From: Membranipora membranacea
Taxonomy: Eukaryota; Bryozoa; Gymnolaemata; Cheilostomatida; Membraniporidae
Length of the DNA stretch: 64,000 nt
Assembly: GCA_914767715.1 (NCBI GenBank)
Contig: OU612065.1
Span: forward strand, 34,038,001-34,102,000
Direction of reading: 5' to 3'
This document shows, piece by piece, positions 49,103 to 60,865 of the stretch. The notes below the pieces were generated by a model, which made no database searches, was not told the DNA's origin, and was given only the letters and a program-made list of their open reading frames with translations. The translations under genes and the position numbers were made by a program. Each line of letters opens with the position of its first letter. Within the stretch, counting starts at the first letter, position 1.

Positions 49103-51060
49103 TTCTCAGACATTACAGCCTAAAACACGAAGTTAACCCATCCCTCTGATATAGATTGTTATTTTTCTGAAGTAAATAGAATAGCTAACCAATGCTCAGA
49201 TCTGGACCTCCTTTTAAACGGAGGCAAAACTACAGAAATGTTATTTTCAACTAAACGTGAAAGACCTGTCAGCCCTAGCCTCTTACTTAATGGATCAGTT
49301 ATTTCTTTCCGTGAGATTACTTAATATCTTGGTGTTGAGATTGACCAGAAGCTTAGATTTGAAGCCCACATACAAAATGTTGTTCGTAAGGCAAATCAAA
49401 GAATGTATATAATTAAAAACTTTCTTTATTTGAGTACCAAGCCACTTGCATGCATGCTTTTTTGAAGTTTTATTGTTTCACTTATAATGTATTGTCTACC
49501 AGTCCTCTATCCTGCCATTTATCAACGAGGTAAGAAGGACATGCGTAAAATATTTAAAGATGCTTCCTCGCTCGGATTACAACTAAATTATGATCTCGAC
49601 ACTCTAGTTAACACTCATTAAAAAAATCGTGTAATGCAGATATTCACTGATAACGAACACTTTATCCAGAACTACCTCGAACGATGCCCCTCAGGTCGGC
49701 TTAGACACCCTAAATACCGCACTGCCTGGGGCAAAGTCTGCTTTTTGAGACACATGTGCATTTATATTAATAATTCAAGTTTTTAACTACTTTTTAATAA
49801 TACTATTTTTGCATGCAAGGCAACTTCATAATTTTTTAGCAGAGTACGTCTACCAGCAACCTTTTTCTCACAACTTTTACAGTTAGTGATAGAATACAAA
49901 TCAATCAATTAATCAATCAATCCCTGTATTACATTGGATATTTAATGTGATTTGTCAACACAAGAAAATGATCTGATATAACCCAACTTATGGTTGAGGC
50001 TCTTTCTGTATGATGTTCTATTTTCTTTAACTTCAATTGACACTCACAGACAAAGGTTTTGGCCTGGACAAAAGCTATGTAGCAAAATCTTTTTATGTTT
50101 TGTAGGGTCAGTACACAGACATTTCCCAAATTTGATGATGACTAGAAGTCTATCATTTATCACATGTTTATCTATATCATTTTGAAAACCTGGATAACTA
50201 AAAGCCTATGTATCCTAGCAAAAGTGACAACGATATGGTGTATAGCTTCAAGGTTTTAATTTAAAAAAATCAGGAAATCAGTCTTCAGGTTTAATACGGA
50301 ATGAAGTATGCCAATCATAGGTAGGTATGTCTGCGAGAAAAATGGCATTATTAAATACAGAGACAATGAGTTTTTGGCATCCAGCTGTGCGCTATTTTCC
50401 CCCAGTGAATCAAAAACTACAGGCACTATAACTATCATGGAATGTCCCCTTTTTCTCAGATTTACTCTGTGATGACATGATGTAAAAAGCTACTGTAAGC
50501 TTACTTATCATACATACCTAGTGACCAGCCTATCCCTCATGAGCCCAAATTGGTCATTTTAATATACTGATGGGTCTTTTCCTTATTTCAAAATGTTGTG
50601 CGTTACGCTGCATGAAGCTGACGTGTGCCTCATCTTTAGTCATCAATGGTACATTGGTTGGGTATGGTATCTCTATTCTATACTCTTCATCTATTTCTGT
50701 TAGTACAGCTTCTGTTTAAAATGATTAGTTAAATTTTCGAAGTTATGATGTATTGTTCATCATCATCAAATTTTAACTGTTGATTTGATCACAAACGTAC
50801 ATCTGGTGCCTCTATTTTGCGTTCAAAACCTTCAAGATTTTCCCCGTCCCCCCCCTAACGTAAGGACACTCTGGAACCCCTCCCTCACCCTCCCCGCCAA
50901 CCCAGGCTCTCTCATCATTTTGAAATTGGCTTTTTGCATAAAAATGTTGGGCACCCAGAATAATGAGGCAACATCACCAAAGCAAATTTATGTCGAGTTG
51001 TTGAAATTTAGTAGCTTGGCAGCTTTCTAATGATGTATATATTTGCTGACCCCGCATTTC
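49103..51060 (+). mobile_element. LINE relic and other sequence inserted in repeat copy 2
   Basis: From about 49215, a frame with stops encodes GGKTEMLFSTKRERP, YLGVEIDQKLRFEAHIQ and VRKANQRMYIIKNFLYL, the C-terminal part of a non-LTR reverse transcriptase. It continues with decayed pieces to RLRHPKYRTAWGKVCFLRHM near 49700. The remainder (about 49920-51060) has no gene. It includes an inverse copy (50390-50440) of the repeat at 14985. Confidence 0.65.
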
Positions 51061-51662
51061 TACCTTTATGCTGTGAATTGTATGCTGCTGATAAATCTTG
51101 CAACTTTAGTGTGTATTTAATCAAATCCTGTAGTCTTTTGGTGAGGATATAGGAAAATTGCATATTAGAAATGATTCATCTGTTAAGAACTAAAAACCAA
51201 AGAGGATGTCTGAAGATTTTAGTAACTTAAATTCCTTTATTGCTGTAACCCTCAACTTCTCTGTCCATCCCAGCAGCCTGAATGTCGGTGCATAATCCCA
51301 AACTCATCATAGTAACAGACGTTTCCTGTTTTCAATGGCCCTATAACTTCCTGTCTTCAATGGCCCTATAACTCAAACTAAATGTCAATTATGTCAACAG
51401 ATGAGCATATTTGGCTGAATCCGCGACAACTTGGCCCGAGCCAAACTTGGCCCGAGCCAAACTTGACAGATAAAAAAGCTCTTTAATTGTCTTGTTCTGT
51501 ATTCTTTGGATCACGGGCTCAGTCAAGTGAACAGTATGGGTAGACCTGTCTGATGAGCAAGTCAGTTTCTAAGCCATGATATTGCTTTATGTAAATCTTT
51601 CAATTTGTCCTGTTTTATTCTTTTTTCCAATATTGTCAATTGCACCAGAATATCTTTCATAG

Positions 51663-54600
51663 AAAAAGATGCAGTGCAACTATCGGAGGAGGCCAGACTT
51701 GACGATGATAGGTAAAAATGTTAAGAAACATCATATTCTAAATGTCTGTAACATATATTATAACCGCTGACAAGAAGATTCAACAATGATTCAGCAACAG
51801 GATCTAGCTTTAGTAATACTGTAATACCTCATTTATAAGGCACCGGCCTTATAAGTGAAGCACCTCCCTTGGAAAAATTAAAAATGCAACAATTATGAGG
51901 CACCCCACAGATACAAGGCACCCCTTTGGAAGAAAAACTGACCTCGATCGGATTCAAACCCACAACATTGTGTTCACAAGGTAGGCGCTCTGTCTACTGA
52001 GCTACGCGGCTTTCCTTTTCAAACCACGGTTTTGGTCTAAGTCAAATATAAAAATGCTTCAAATGATAGCCGCGCCTATAATATAGGCGCATATTATGCT
52101 CAACTCTCTAAGGCGCCTTCATCTATAAGACACGGGCGTTATAGGTGAGGTATAGCGGTAATGTTGTCATTTTTCTCGGGTCAGAGCAGTTGCTCACAGG
52201 CAAAACACAAAAGTGCTGCAGAATCTTCATACTTTGTCAGAGTGGAAAATTAATCATCCTTATCATAGCTTCATTAATACAAAAAATGATTAAACAGCTA
52301 AATCCTACGCACATACATACTGCATAACATATATCATAATGCACATTTCAGGCAATGTATAGATACAGTTAACGATGGTCCGAGGTTTGCGTTAGTGAGA
52401 GCAGTGACCCAGCGCAAAGGGAATCGCTTAATCGATCGACATCTAGGACATCGCTATGTTAAGAAGAACAGGAATTGTGAGGTACTTCAGCGACATCCGA
52501 CTACTGAACATAAACATATTTTTCTGATTTTGGAATAAGCTGCCAATAAAACGCAACTGACAAATTTAATAATAAAACCATGAATTGTACTGAAATTGTC
52601 TGTTGGCTTGACATGACTACTGTATACTATCCTGATCTCTTGATAGGAAGTGGTAGATTCATGGCGTTGTGCGAGGTATGGCAAGCCAACAAAGTGTAAA
52701 GCAATGGTGAAAGAGTCGAATGGAGCATTCAATATAAGTAGAGGGGATCACAATCATCCTGCCTATAGGAAACCACTAGAAGTAGAAGGTGCTCGCATGG
52801 CTAGAGAGGTATGGTAGTTGACTCTATAGGCAAACTATAAAGCTTGTCTGCTCTCTGACATTAATAATTTATGAATGTTACAGATTACTTGCATTGAAAC
52901 TAATGTGTTTATCTGATTGTCTGATGATTTTTGTTTGTTTATTGATTCTACCAGGCAGAAAAGTTAGTAAATGAGGATACGTTTCCCCCTACATCATCAA
53001 TTGTTGATAGGGCTGTTAAGAAGCTTTATGAAGAAACTGCAGTTATACCCCAAGCCGCAAATCGCAGAAACTTGCGCCGTTTGATACAAAGGAGAAGGGC
53101 CAACACAGTACAGTCACAGCCAGCCAACTTAAGTTTTGAGGTATATGGTGCATCAAAAGAATTGGTATAGAATTATGCATGTTAGGAGAGGTATACACCC
53201 GAGGGTGCTGGGGGCTGGAACAATCAACATTGAAAGCTCCCCCAGTGGGGCTCGAACCCACAACTCCTGCGGCACTAATCGCCTGGCAGTGAATAGCAAG
53301 CGCGCTAACCGATTGCGCCATCTCACCATCCCCAGAAAAGAATGGGTCGATGGCGCTAATTTGATAGCCCGCTATTCACTACTCGGAGTTGTGTTCTCTC
53401 ATCCCACAGCACATTCCAATCCACCATTGCCACCCTATGAAACACAGCGTACGTGTTAGGGTTATTGGCCTTACATGGCCCATTGCTGGGACCCCTTGTA
53501 GTAGGTTTAGCTGTCTTTCCAGCTTGTCAGCATGTCTTTCCATGCTGTCACATGTCTTTCCATGAGTCAGTCAGTAGACAATTACTCAGGATGAAATGTG
53601 TTAGTCAATAGAGGTGTCATATTATGTGCATAGTTGCTCTTGCTTTGCAGACAGACTGTTTTGAAATTGAATTGTTTACCAAACTTGAGCATTGCTGTGT
53701 CTGTAGGTCTTAACAAGCTGATCAACAATGTTTGAAAATCCTTTTCCCAACAATTTATAACAGGCGGCTCACAAACCACAAGTTTATGTTCAACTTGGTT
53801 TCCATCAACATTAAAAAGATTTATATCTAATTCTGCACAGTTATTCATCTGACAATGTTTTATCTTTAAGATGCCTAACTCCCCCGGATTCCTGGTTGGA
53901 GATGTGAGAGGGCCATCAGGGGGCAGAGCACTCATTTTTGCCACGAATAGGCAGCTCAGACTTCTTACAAACTCAGGAATATGGTAGTTTGAGTGTTACT
54001 GCAAAGTAACAATGCAGATATATTTTATAGTCAGATCTCATAATACGGAAGAGAATCACTACATTGTATGGGATGCTTGGGCCTTGGTAATTTAGAAAAT
54101 CATCCTGTACCAACAAACAGCATCTACCGATGCAGCAGGCCAAATATTGAATTTGCATGTTTGCAGGTCTTCTTCCTTTTGTCACCTCTTTTCATATATA
54201 ATATTGTTGTATTTTCAATATATTATTTTCTTTCTTCAGCATGACTTATTTCAATTGTATGGGTATCGATAGAACCTTCAAGACAGTTGTCAATCCTTTC
54301 CAACAACTTCTGACAATAAACTGCTTTGTTAGAACAGCCAATGGGGGAAAGCAACTACCCTCCGTATATGTCCTTATGTCTTGAAAGCAGCAGGCAGACT
54401 ATTTGATGGTTAGATATCCTGATTAATTAGCGACAGGTTACCCACTGATCAGACTATCTCGTTTAAAATCACGCCATTATTAATTACAAACAAGTTAATA
54501 TGTTAAAGTTGAACTAAAATTATTGAGAAATTCCTCCTGTGCAGGTCGTCAAGTGGTTACCTGATCCTAGTCTTAACTACTTTCCTCCGATTTGGCAATT

Positions 54601-56768
54601 GAAGAGCCTCACTTTAATGACCATGCTAATTATTCTCTATAGCAGGATTGATCGCTTGCGTGTAAGACACTTTGGTCTGTGGCTGACTTTCAGATTTAAT
54701 GTAGAGGAAGTAGGATTATATGCAATTGTTGACATTTTTTTCCTCTAACGATTAACCTCTCCAAACTAGTAGCTTGGTATCAAATAATTTTTGACATCTT
54801 CTAATATAATTACCATACTATTCCACTGTATTTATTTGAGACTGTGTGTTTAAATTCGGGTTTGGTGTATTTTAAAGAATGCCTGACTGCTTTCCAATTA
54901 TATTTTCCATTATGCCTTTTTGTAGGTGTTCAATGAGTTAAAGAAAATCGCCAATCTCAATGTTCAAACCATCATCATCGATTTTGAGAAAGGTACACAA
55001 TTAAATTGTTCGTGAAAGAATATCAAAACACACCTGACTAGCTGTAAAATTTGAAATACAAACTGTAAGTTTCAATTTACACGATGTCAATAATGAAGCC
55101 TCGTTTTGGGGTTTGTTAATTGAGGGCAACTTCTTCATTTTTTCTTGGTACATATGGGATTTTATTGTCAATCTACAATCTTTATGAATGTTTTTCACGC
55201 AGTGACCGAACAAATAACATGGTAGTGTTTTACAATGTTCTTCTTGTTCTGTGTATTTCCTTGACCAATCCTCCGATTTGTATAAAACGAAAGACATTTA
55301 TTGCCGTGTGCACAGTTGTATCATAAAAAAATCATCTCATTTGTCTGTTTAGGGATCTGGACTGCTGCTTCAGAAGCGTTTCAAGGAGTACATATAGTCG
55401 GATGTAACTTTCATTTCCGGAAATGCATCTGGCGCAGGGTGCAAAAGCTTGGTAAGAAGTCAACGTTATGCATAAATAACTATGACTATGATTAATAATA
55501 ATATTATGATTATAAATATGCAATAAACCGATATATTAATAATATAATAAATATCAAATTTTAACTTCTTATGAAGTTATTTAGTCATAATTGAGAAAGC
55601 ACAAAAAGTTATCGCCGAGTTTCTCTACAAGGTTAGTAACCACGAAAAAAGAAAAACTTTATACTACCATAACTTCTCACATCAGCTCAACCTCAAAAAC
55701 TTGATAGTTCATGGTTAATGTTACAGGTCTCGCATCAGGCTATCGCCATCACCACAACACTCGTCGTGTTTGTGGGTTTCTGTGGGGGCTCTCCTACCTA
55801 CCTGTCCACTTGATTCAGGAAGCTTATCGCTGTGTGGTCGCGGAGAACAACGAGCCTCACTTCAGGCAGTTGTTTGAGTATTTTGAGATTACATGGCTCA
55901 ATGGAAGATTTGAGCCAAAATTCTGGAGTGTGTATCGACAGGCGATAAGGACAAATAACTCTCTGGAAGGTAGCTGTCATTCAATTTCACAATTCGTTTA
56001 AGGTTGTTCATATGTGAACCCTTGTAAAGCAATCTTCACTTGATCAGAAAGGTTCATCACTCAGTATGCAATGAGCAACAACCAACATTTTGTTTCTGTG
56101 TTACAAAAATTTATGCTTTAAATCATAAAGTTAAAGCTATAGTAGCGCCTTTTGGTATATGACATATTGCTTAGGTAGTAGAAGAAAAGCTAATAACATG
56201 ACAATGAAAATTTATTTGAATGAAGCTCATCGGTACGACTAAATTCATAGGCTATCTAAAATGTTGCCACAAATGCTATTGGAGGTATCTGGTTAATCAA
56301 GAGCCAGTGCTCTTGATTAGCCCGAGCCATCCAATATGATACCAAATATTGGGAGGCGTTACTATAGCTTGAAAGTAAATAATATTCACAGGCTTCTTTA
56401 AAACAGGAGCTATGTGTGCATATTGAATAATGTTGTTTCCGTTTTCAGGCTGGCATAACAAGTTTAATCTCCAGGTGAGAGTTGATAAGCCCCCAACATT
56501 TATGTTGATTGAAGAGTTACGGAAGGAGTCATCTTCCGTAGAACTGGAGCTGAAAGAGATTTCAGCAGGCTTTAGCAGTCTAAATAAAAAATTAAAATGT
56601 GAAAGACTCAACAGGTTTTGGGTAAAAGCCTGGGATCGACTCGATGAAGACAATATTTATTACAGGCAAATAATAAATATGGCACACCATATGCTGCCTG
56701 CCGTTGAGGACGGCTCCTGCTCCGAAGATATGAATGAACAATTCACAGCTTCTGAGCAGGAGCTGTAG
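51663..56768 (+). CDS. FLYWCH zinc-finger / MULE-transposase-like protein, about 418 aa, possibly catalytically incomplete
   Basis: Exons in phase: 51663-51711, 52352-52481, 52647-52808, 52955-53140, 54926-54992, 55353-55451, 55727-55969, 56449-56768 (TAG). Exons 2-3 encode a FLYWCH-type finger (HRYVKKNRNCE, WRCARYGKPTKCKAM, HNH). Exon 5 has IIIDFEKG, and exons 6-8 have GCNFHFRKCIWRRVQKLG, CGFLWGLSYLP and NNSLEGWHNKF, the second half of a Mutator-like (MULE) transposase. The first catalytic block, a WxxDGTF-type motif, should lie between exons 4 and 5, but 53141-54925 shows no such exon and contains a SINE. Either this is a derived protein retaining DNA binding and part of the transposase fold, or a decayed copy. 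No start codon is identified. Confidence 0.7.
51824..52153. mobile_element. MITE with ATACCTCATTTATAAGG ends enclosing a SINE head
   Basis: ATACCTCA at 51824 pairs with TGAGGTAT ending at 52153, with further TTATAAGG/CTATAAG pairing inside both ends. It encloses the tRNA-like segment 51942-52017 and lies in the first intron of the FLYWCH/MULE gene. Confidence 0.55.
51942..52017 (-). mobile_element. tRNA-derived SINE head
   Basis: On the - strand: GTAGCTCAGTAGACAGAGC (box A) and GTGGGTTTGAATCC (box B), then GAGGTCAG and a T run. The T-stem and acceptor do not pair fully, so it is not called as a functional tRNA. Related to 44748-44835. Confidence 0.55.
53190..53335 (-). mobile_element. tRNA-derived SINE
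   Basis: On the - strand: TGGCGCAATCGGTTAGCGCG (box A) and GTGGGTTCGAGCCCCAC (perfect T-arm). An extended, non-standard anticodon region lies between them, and a body of about 60 bp follows, rich in CCCCCAGCACCCTCGGGTG. It sits in the large intron between the FLYWCH and MULE parts. Confidence 0.6.
53582..53950 (-). other. 120-codon antisense ORF, possible transposon-gene relic
   Basis: A single open frame on the - strand, internal to the large intron of the FLYWCH/MULE gene. The motif PGELGILKIKHC is weakly reminiscent of the G-x-x-E/K-I-K-C segment in YqaJ-like exonucleases carried by some animal transposons. No other diagnostic motif is seen. Low confidence. Confidence 0.2.
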
Positions 56769-57635
56769 ATCAACCTACAATTATATCATACACATGCATT
56801 GTAAATAGTTCATGGTATTGATAGACTTAGAATCTTACTGACAATTATGTTTCATTTAGTTTGCTGCATCATCATTATAAATTCTCAGATTTTCATCTCA
56901 TTTCTTATCGCAGAAATTTGTATTTTATCTCATATTTTTTTTCATCATTTTACATGCTGGTACCTATGTATTAATTATCTCTAAGGAGACTGTGAAACTA
57001 AGTTTTGTAAATAGCTAACAATCTAACTGCCCATACTGTTTCATTTATATTTTTGCAACAACTGTTGTAAATTGTCTTATTGTTACCTCATTTCTAATCT
57101 CAGAAGAAATTTTATTTTGTCTCTCAATAGTTTTCATCTTAGTACACGGTAGTACCGAAGTATTATCACTTGAAAGCCAAATTTTTGTGTTGCCTAAAAC
57201 TCAAAGAACTATTGGTTTTAGCTCAGGTTTAGATATTACATAAATACTCTAGCTGCTTACTCTATTTTATATCTCGTATCAAACTTTATAAACCTCTCAT
57301 TTTTAATCACACATTCAATCTAAAAAAAATTCATTATGTCTCTATAATGGAAACAATGTTTAATTTTGCAAGAACGGATTATCATTTTTGCCTGCACACG
57401 GTGGCTTTTGTGTTCTTCTGTAGTTTTATATTCAATAATAAGGTAACTATTACTACACATGCATAATTCTCTTTCATTTTTTTTAAATCGATGCTTCTGA
57501 TAATTAATTGTATTAATTAAAAGTTTATTGCAGCTACACACACGTTTATTTCACGATCTAAACGCATGACAAAAATAATAGCATATGTCTTAACGACCAG
57601 ATAAGGTAATTGACTTTGGTATTTTACTAATTTTA
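56769..57635. other. 3' flank of the FLYWCH/MULE gene, no gene
   Basis: AT-rich. Two diverged copies of a short segment (CTGACAATTATGTTTCATTTAG area near 56840 and about 57040-57110) suggest an old local duplication. No clear coding content. Confidence 0.35.
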
Positions 57636-58037
57636 CTATGTGGGGCCAAGTTTTGTATTTGGGGCCAAGTTTTACTGATTGGGGTAAGGTTTCATTAGAA
57701 TGGGCCAATTTTCAGTACATGGGGCAAAGGTTTATATTTTGGGCCAAGTTTCATTGCATTGGGCCAAGTTTCATATTTGGGGCAAATTTTTACCAATTGG
57801 GGCCAAGTTTTACTAATTGGGGACAAGTTTTACTAATTGGGGACAAGTTTTACTAATTGGGGCCAAGTTTTACTAATTGGGGCCAAGTTTTACTAATTGG
57901 GGACAAGTTTTACTAATTGGGGACAAGTTTTACTAATTGGGGCCAAGTTTTACTAATTGGGGCCAAGTTTTACTAATTGGGGCCAAGTTTTACTAATTGG
58001 GGACAAGTTTTACTAATTGGGGCCAAGTTTCATTATA
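57636..58037. repeat. 20-bp minisatellite, about 20 units
   Basis: Unit TTTTACTAATTGGGGCCAAG, with a GGGGACAAG variant. The core 57782-58037 is very regular; the left flank (57636-57780) contains diverged units. The reading frame opened by the array (motif LIGAKF) follows from the repeat, since 20 bp is not a multiple of three. Confidence 0.97.
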
Positions 58038-58039
58038 TG

Positions 58040-59070
58040 CAGCCTAGTTTTATATATGTTATGTTACTCAGTTATTTAAAGTCAAAAATGCTCAGTTGTA
58101 GTTATCTCCTCCTTACTTTTCCAAAAGCTATCTCCATCCTACAGTTTTTAATTCAGAATAACCACATTTGGTCACCTGGCTCATTAGTCAATCAGCTAAC
58201 TATTCATTTATCTTTTTCTGCAAAAAACTCCAAATCTGACAAAAAATCTCCAAGTTCATGTTTTTTCTGCTTGGGCAGAATTACATTTCGACATGGTAAC
58301 TCACAAAGATCTGGTTCTTTTTGGAGCATCAGTTCATCACATTATCTAAACGAGCTTTTGAGGGCATGTTTGAAATATTTTATTAACATATTTAAAATTG
58401 CGATTTACTTTTTCATTACGGTGTTTATTTCATCCATCAGTGCAGTGGCAATGTTGCGCAAGGCAGTGCAAAGAGCCTATATATTTGTAGTTTATATGCC
58501 ATTGTGTACAGTTTCAAACAAATTCTAATTGCTTTTTATCAAAGGAGTGGAGCAATTTATAAATGACAATGGAGATGCTATACTGAACTTAAACAAAATA
58601 ATATTTCTGTTGGTTGATATAAGTTTTCAGTATAGATTGTGGTGACCCATCAGTCACCCATCAAATTCTATCAGAATGACTATAGACCTCAAAATAATTA
58701 ATATTATTAATATTCCGAAACATGGTTTGGATTTGGCATTTTCAGTGGATACTGTGCAATGATAGCATTTTCAAAATACACCCAAATGTTTGAGCTTCAA
58801 TTTTACTCGAATGTCATCCCAATATTTTTATTATTGAAAAACACTAATGTAGCTATGCTGGATGCGTATAGGATTATGATAGCTGTGTGTCTGGAGGGCT
58901 CACCCTTAATAACACACATGATATTCTATGTGAAATATTCTGCTGCGTTTTCAGTGAGCTGGTATCTTTATGGTCGACCTTGGTGTATTTATCACCATTT
59001 AGGAATTGCAGTCTTGAAATAACCATTGACAGCATTCATGTTACGGTTGAATTTGTACATTTTTTTTAAA
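58040..59070. other. Gene-free interval
   Basis: The 183-codon ORF ending at 58528 begins inside the minisatellite and has no recognisable domain. Other ORFs are short. I do not support any as a gene. Confidence 0.35.
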
Positions 59071-59073
59071 ATC

Positions 59074-59693
59074 GTGCCCTGGGACTGCATCTATACTGTA
59101 ACAAGTTATAATGTTGTTACTTTTGAGGATTCGGTTAGCCAAACAGGTGGGCTGCCTCAAGAAACAACAAATCTAAGATGGCCTCCAAACAAAATTGGAA
59201 GCAATTCTTCATGCAGTGCATTGAAACGATCCAAGTACAATTGAGACCTAAGCTGGATGAAGATATCAGTTAGAGCAATTACAGACATTGTTTTCACAGA
59301 GTAAATTTTCTAATCCCTCAAGAAAATCTTATTTGTAAACAACCAGCTGTATTGCAGTCTCTGTGTTTCATTGCAGTTAAAGAATTTGTTACTGTTGTGC
59401 CTTGTTTATCTTTTGCAAAGGATTTAAAGGCAATGTAATATTAGAATATCAAAACCTGAGGATTACCTTTGTGTCTCAAGACTTGTTGCTTCTTATGATA
59501 TTTATGTATTATAGCATTATTACATCAGATTAAAAATTAGAGGTTGATTTAAATCAGATGTCTTGTCACAAGCAACATCCTGGAGCATAGGCGGCAAAGT
59601 TTGTTGCCTTAGTGGCCAGGCCGCAATATCTGAACCAGGTTGCTCTCTGTTTGCAGGCAGGACTGAGCACACCTGGATGCCAACCAAAGCCCA
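59074..59693. repeat. 0.6-kb interspersed repeat, copy A
   Basis: Direct partner of 60064-60643, beginning GTGCCCTGGGACTGCATC and ending in the GTTTGCAGGCAGG SINE body. Copy A has about 50 bp near 59490-59535 that copy B lacks. Confidence 0.85.
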
Positions 59694-60063
59694 GTGCTAG
59701 ATAATTTGTAATTCCTGCTCAGTCCAAATATATTTTCCAACCAGTATTCCAAGCCCGAAACCCCAGTTCTGATACAAAAAATTTAGCCCATATCCAGTGC
59801 CCCGTTTTTTTATACCAATTTTATTGCATCTAAAATATCATATCATATTATGTTGAATCGATAGGCTCTAGTGGCTGGCTACTCATATATTTACATTTTT
59901 GCAATCGACCATGACACCTTGTCGACATTCAATTATCCACACTCTCTTTACTCAACAAAAACATGGTCCATGCTTCTAAAAAGTTATACAAGGTTGAAAT
60001 CACTTCGCTTTTGGCTAGCCGGGTAAACCTTCTTCCGGGAGTTGTTGCACAATCAAGTAGAGG

Positions 60064-60660
60064 GTGCCCTGGGACTGCATCTATACTGCAACAAGTTATA
60101 ATGTTGTTACTTTTAAGGATTCGGTTAGCCAAACAGGTGGGCTGCCTCAATAAACACCAAATCTGAGATGGCCTCCAAACAAAGTTGAAAGCAATTATCC
60201 ACGCGGTGCATTGAAACGATCCAAGTACAATTGAGACCTAAGCTGGATGAAGATATCAGTTAGAGCAATTACAGACATTGATTTCTCAGAGTAAATTTTC
60301 TAATCCCTCAAGAAAATCTTGTTTGTAAACAACCAGTTGTATTGCAGTGTCTGTGTTTCATTACAAGGAAAGAATTTGTTACTGTTGTGCCTTGTTTATC
60401 TTTTGCAAAGGATTTAAAGGCAATGTAATATTAGAATATCAAAACCTGAGGATAACCTTTGTGTCTCACGACTGATTAAAATTGAAGGTTGATTTAAATC
60501 AGATGTCTTGTCACAAGCCGCATCCCGGAGCATAGGCGGCGAAATTCGTTGCCTTAGTGGCCAGGCCACAATATCTGCGCGAGGTTGCTCTCTGTTTGCA
60601 GGCAGGTCGGAGCACACCTGGGTGCCAACCAAAGCCCAGTAGGCGATGGACCGCAGATAC
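60064..60660. repeat. 0.6-kb interspersed repeat, copy B
   Basis: Same orientation as copy A, 990 bp away. Its right end (60530-60660) includes the non-tRNA body also seen at 15375-15475, so the unit may be a composite with a SINE tail. Confidence 0.85.
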
Positions 60661-60865
60661 ATTTGATATGAGGCCCTTTCGATAAATTTAAGGTTCAATG
60701 ATTGCACAGACCAAGGGTACATTGTGGCAGCATCATTCAAGGATTGTAATAGTTAATCCTATTGTAAAAACTGCCACAATACTGCCTTCCTAGTATTAGG
60801 TATTAGGCAATATGGCATCGTCCATTTTTTCGATTCCAGGTCGGCTAGGGTTAATGGCCCGCGAC

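Larger units (their letters stand above)
45992..51417. repeat. Long dispersed direct repeat, copy 2, interrupted
   Basis: Collinear with 1-3270. Differences are mostly scattered substitutions plus three blocks: a rearranged stretch at about 47820-47890, an insertion at 48147-48290, and about 1.95 kb of foreign sequence at 49103-51060. The repeat resumes at 51061 (CTTTATGCTGTGAATTGTATG) and ends near 51417. The sequences after the two copies are unrelated (ROCO gene versus FLYWCH/MULE gene), so this is a dispersed repeat and not a simple 46-kb tandem duplication. Confidence 0.9.

Noticed and set aside
1-51417. Simple 46-kb tandem duplication
   Set aside because: The sequences following the two copies of the repeat are unrelated, so only the repeat itself is duplicated.
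53190-53335. Functional tRNA gene on the - strand
   Set aside because: Perfect T-arm, but the segment between the D-arm and T-arm is oversized and continues into a SINE body.
57636-58037. Regularly spaced repeats as a possible CRISPR array
   Set aside because: The units are directly adjacent without unique spacers and the genome is clearly eukaryotic.
57977-58528. 183-codon ORF
   Set aside because: It begins within the minisatellite. The remainder has no recognised domain and no splice context.
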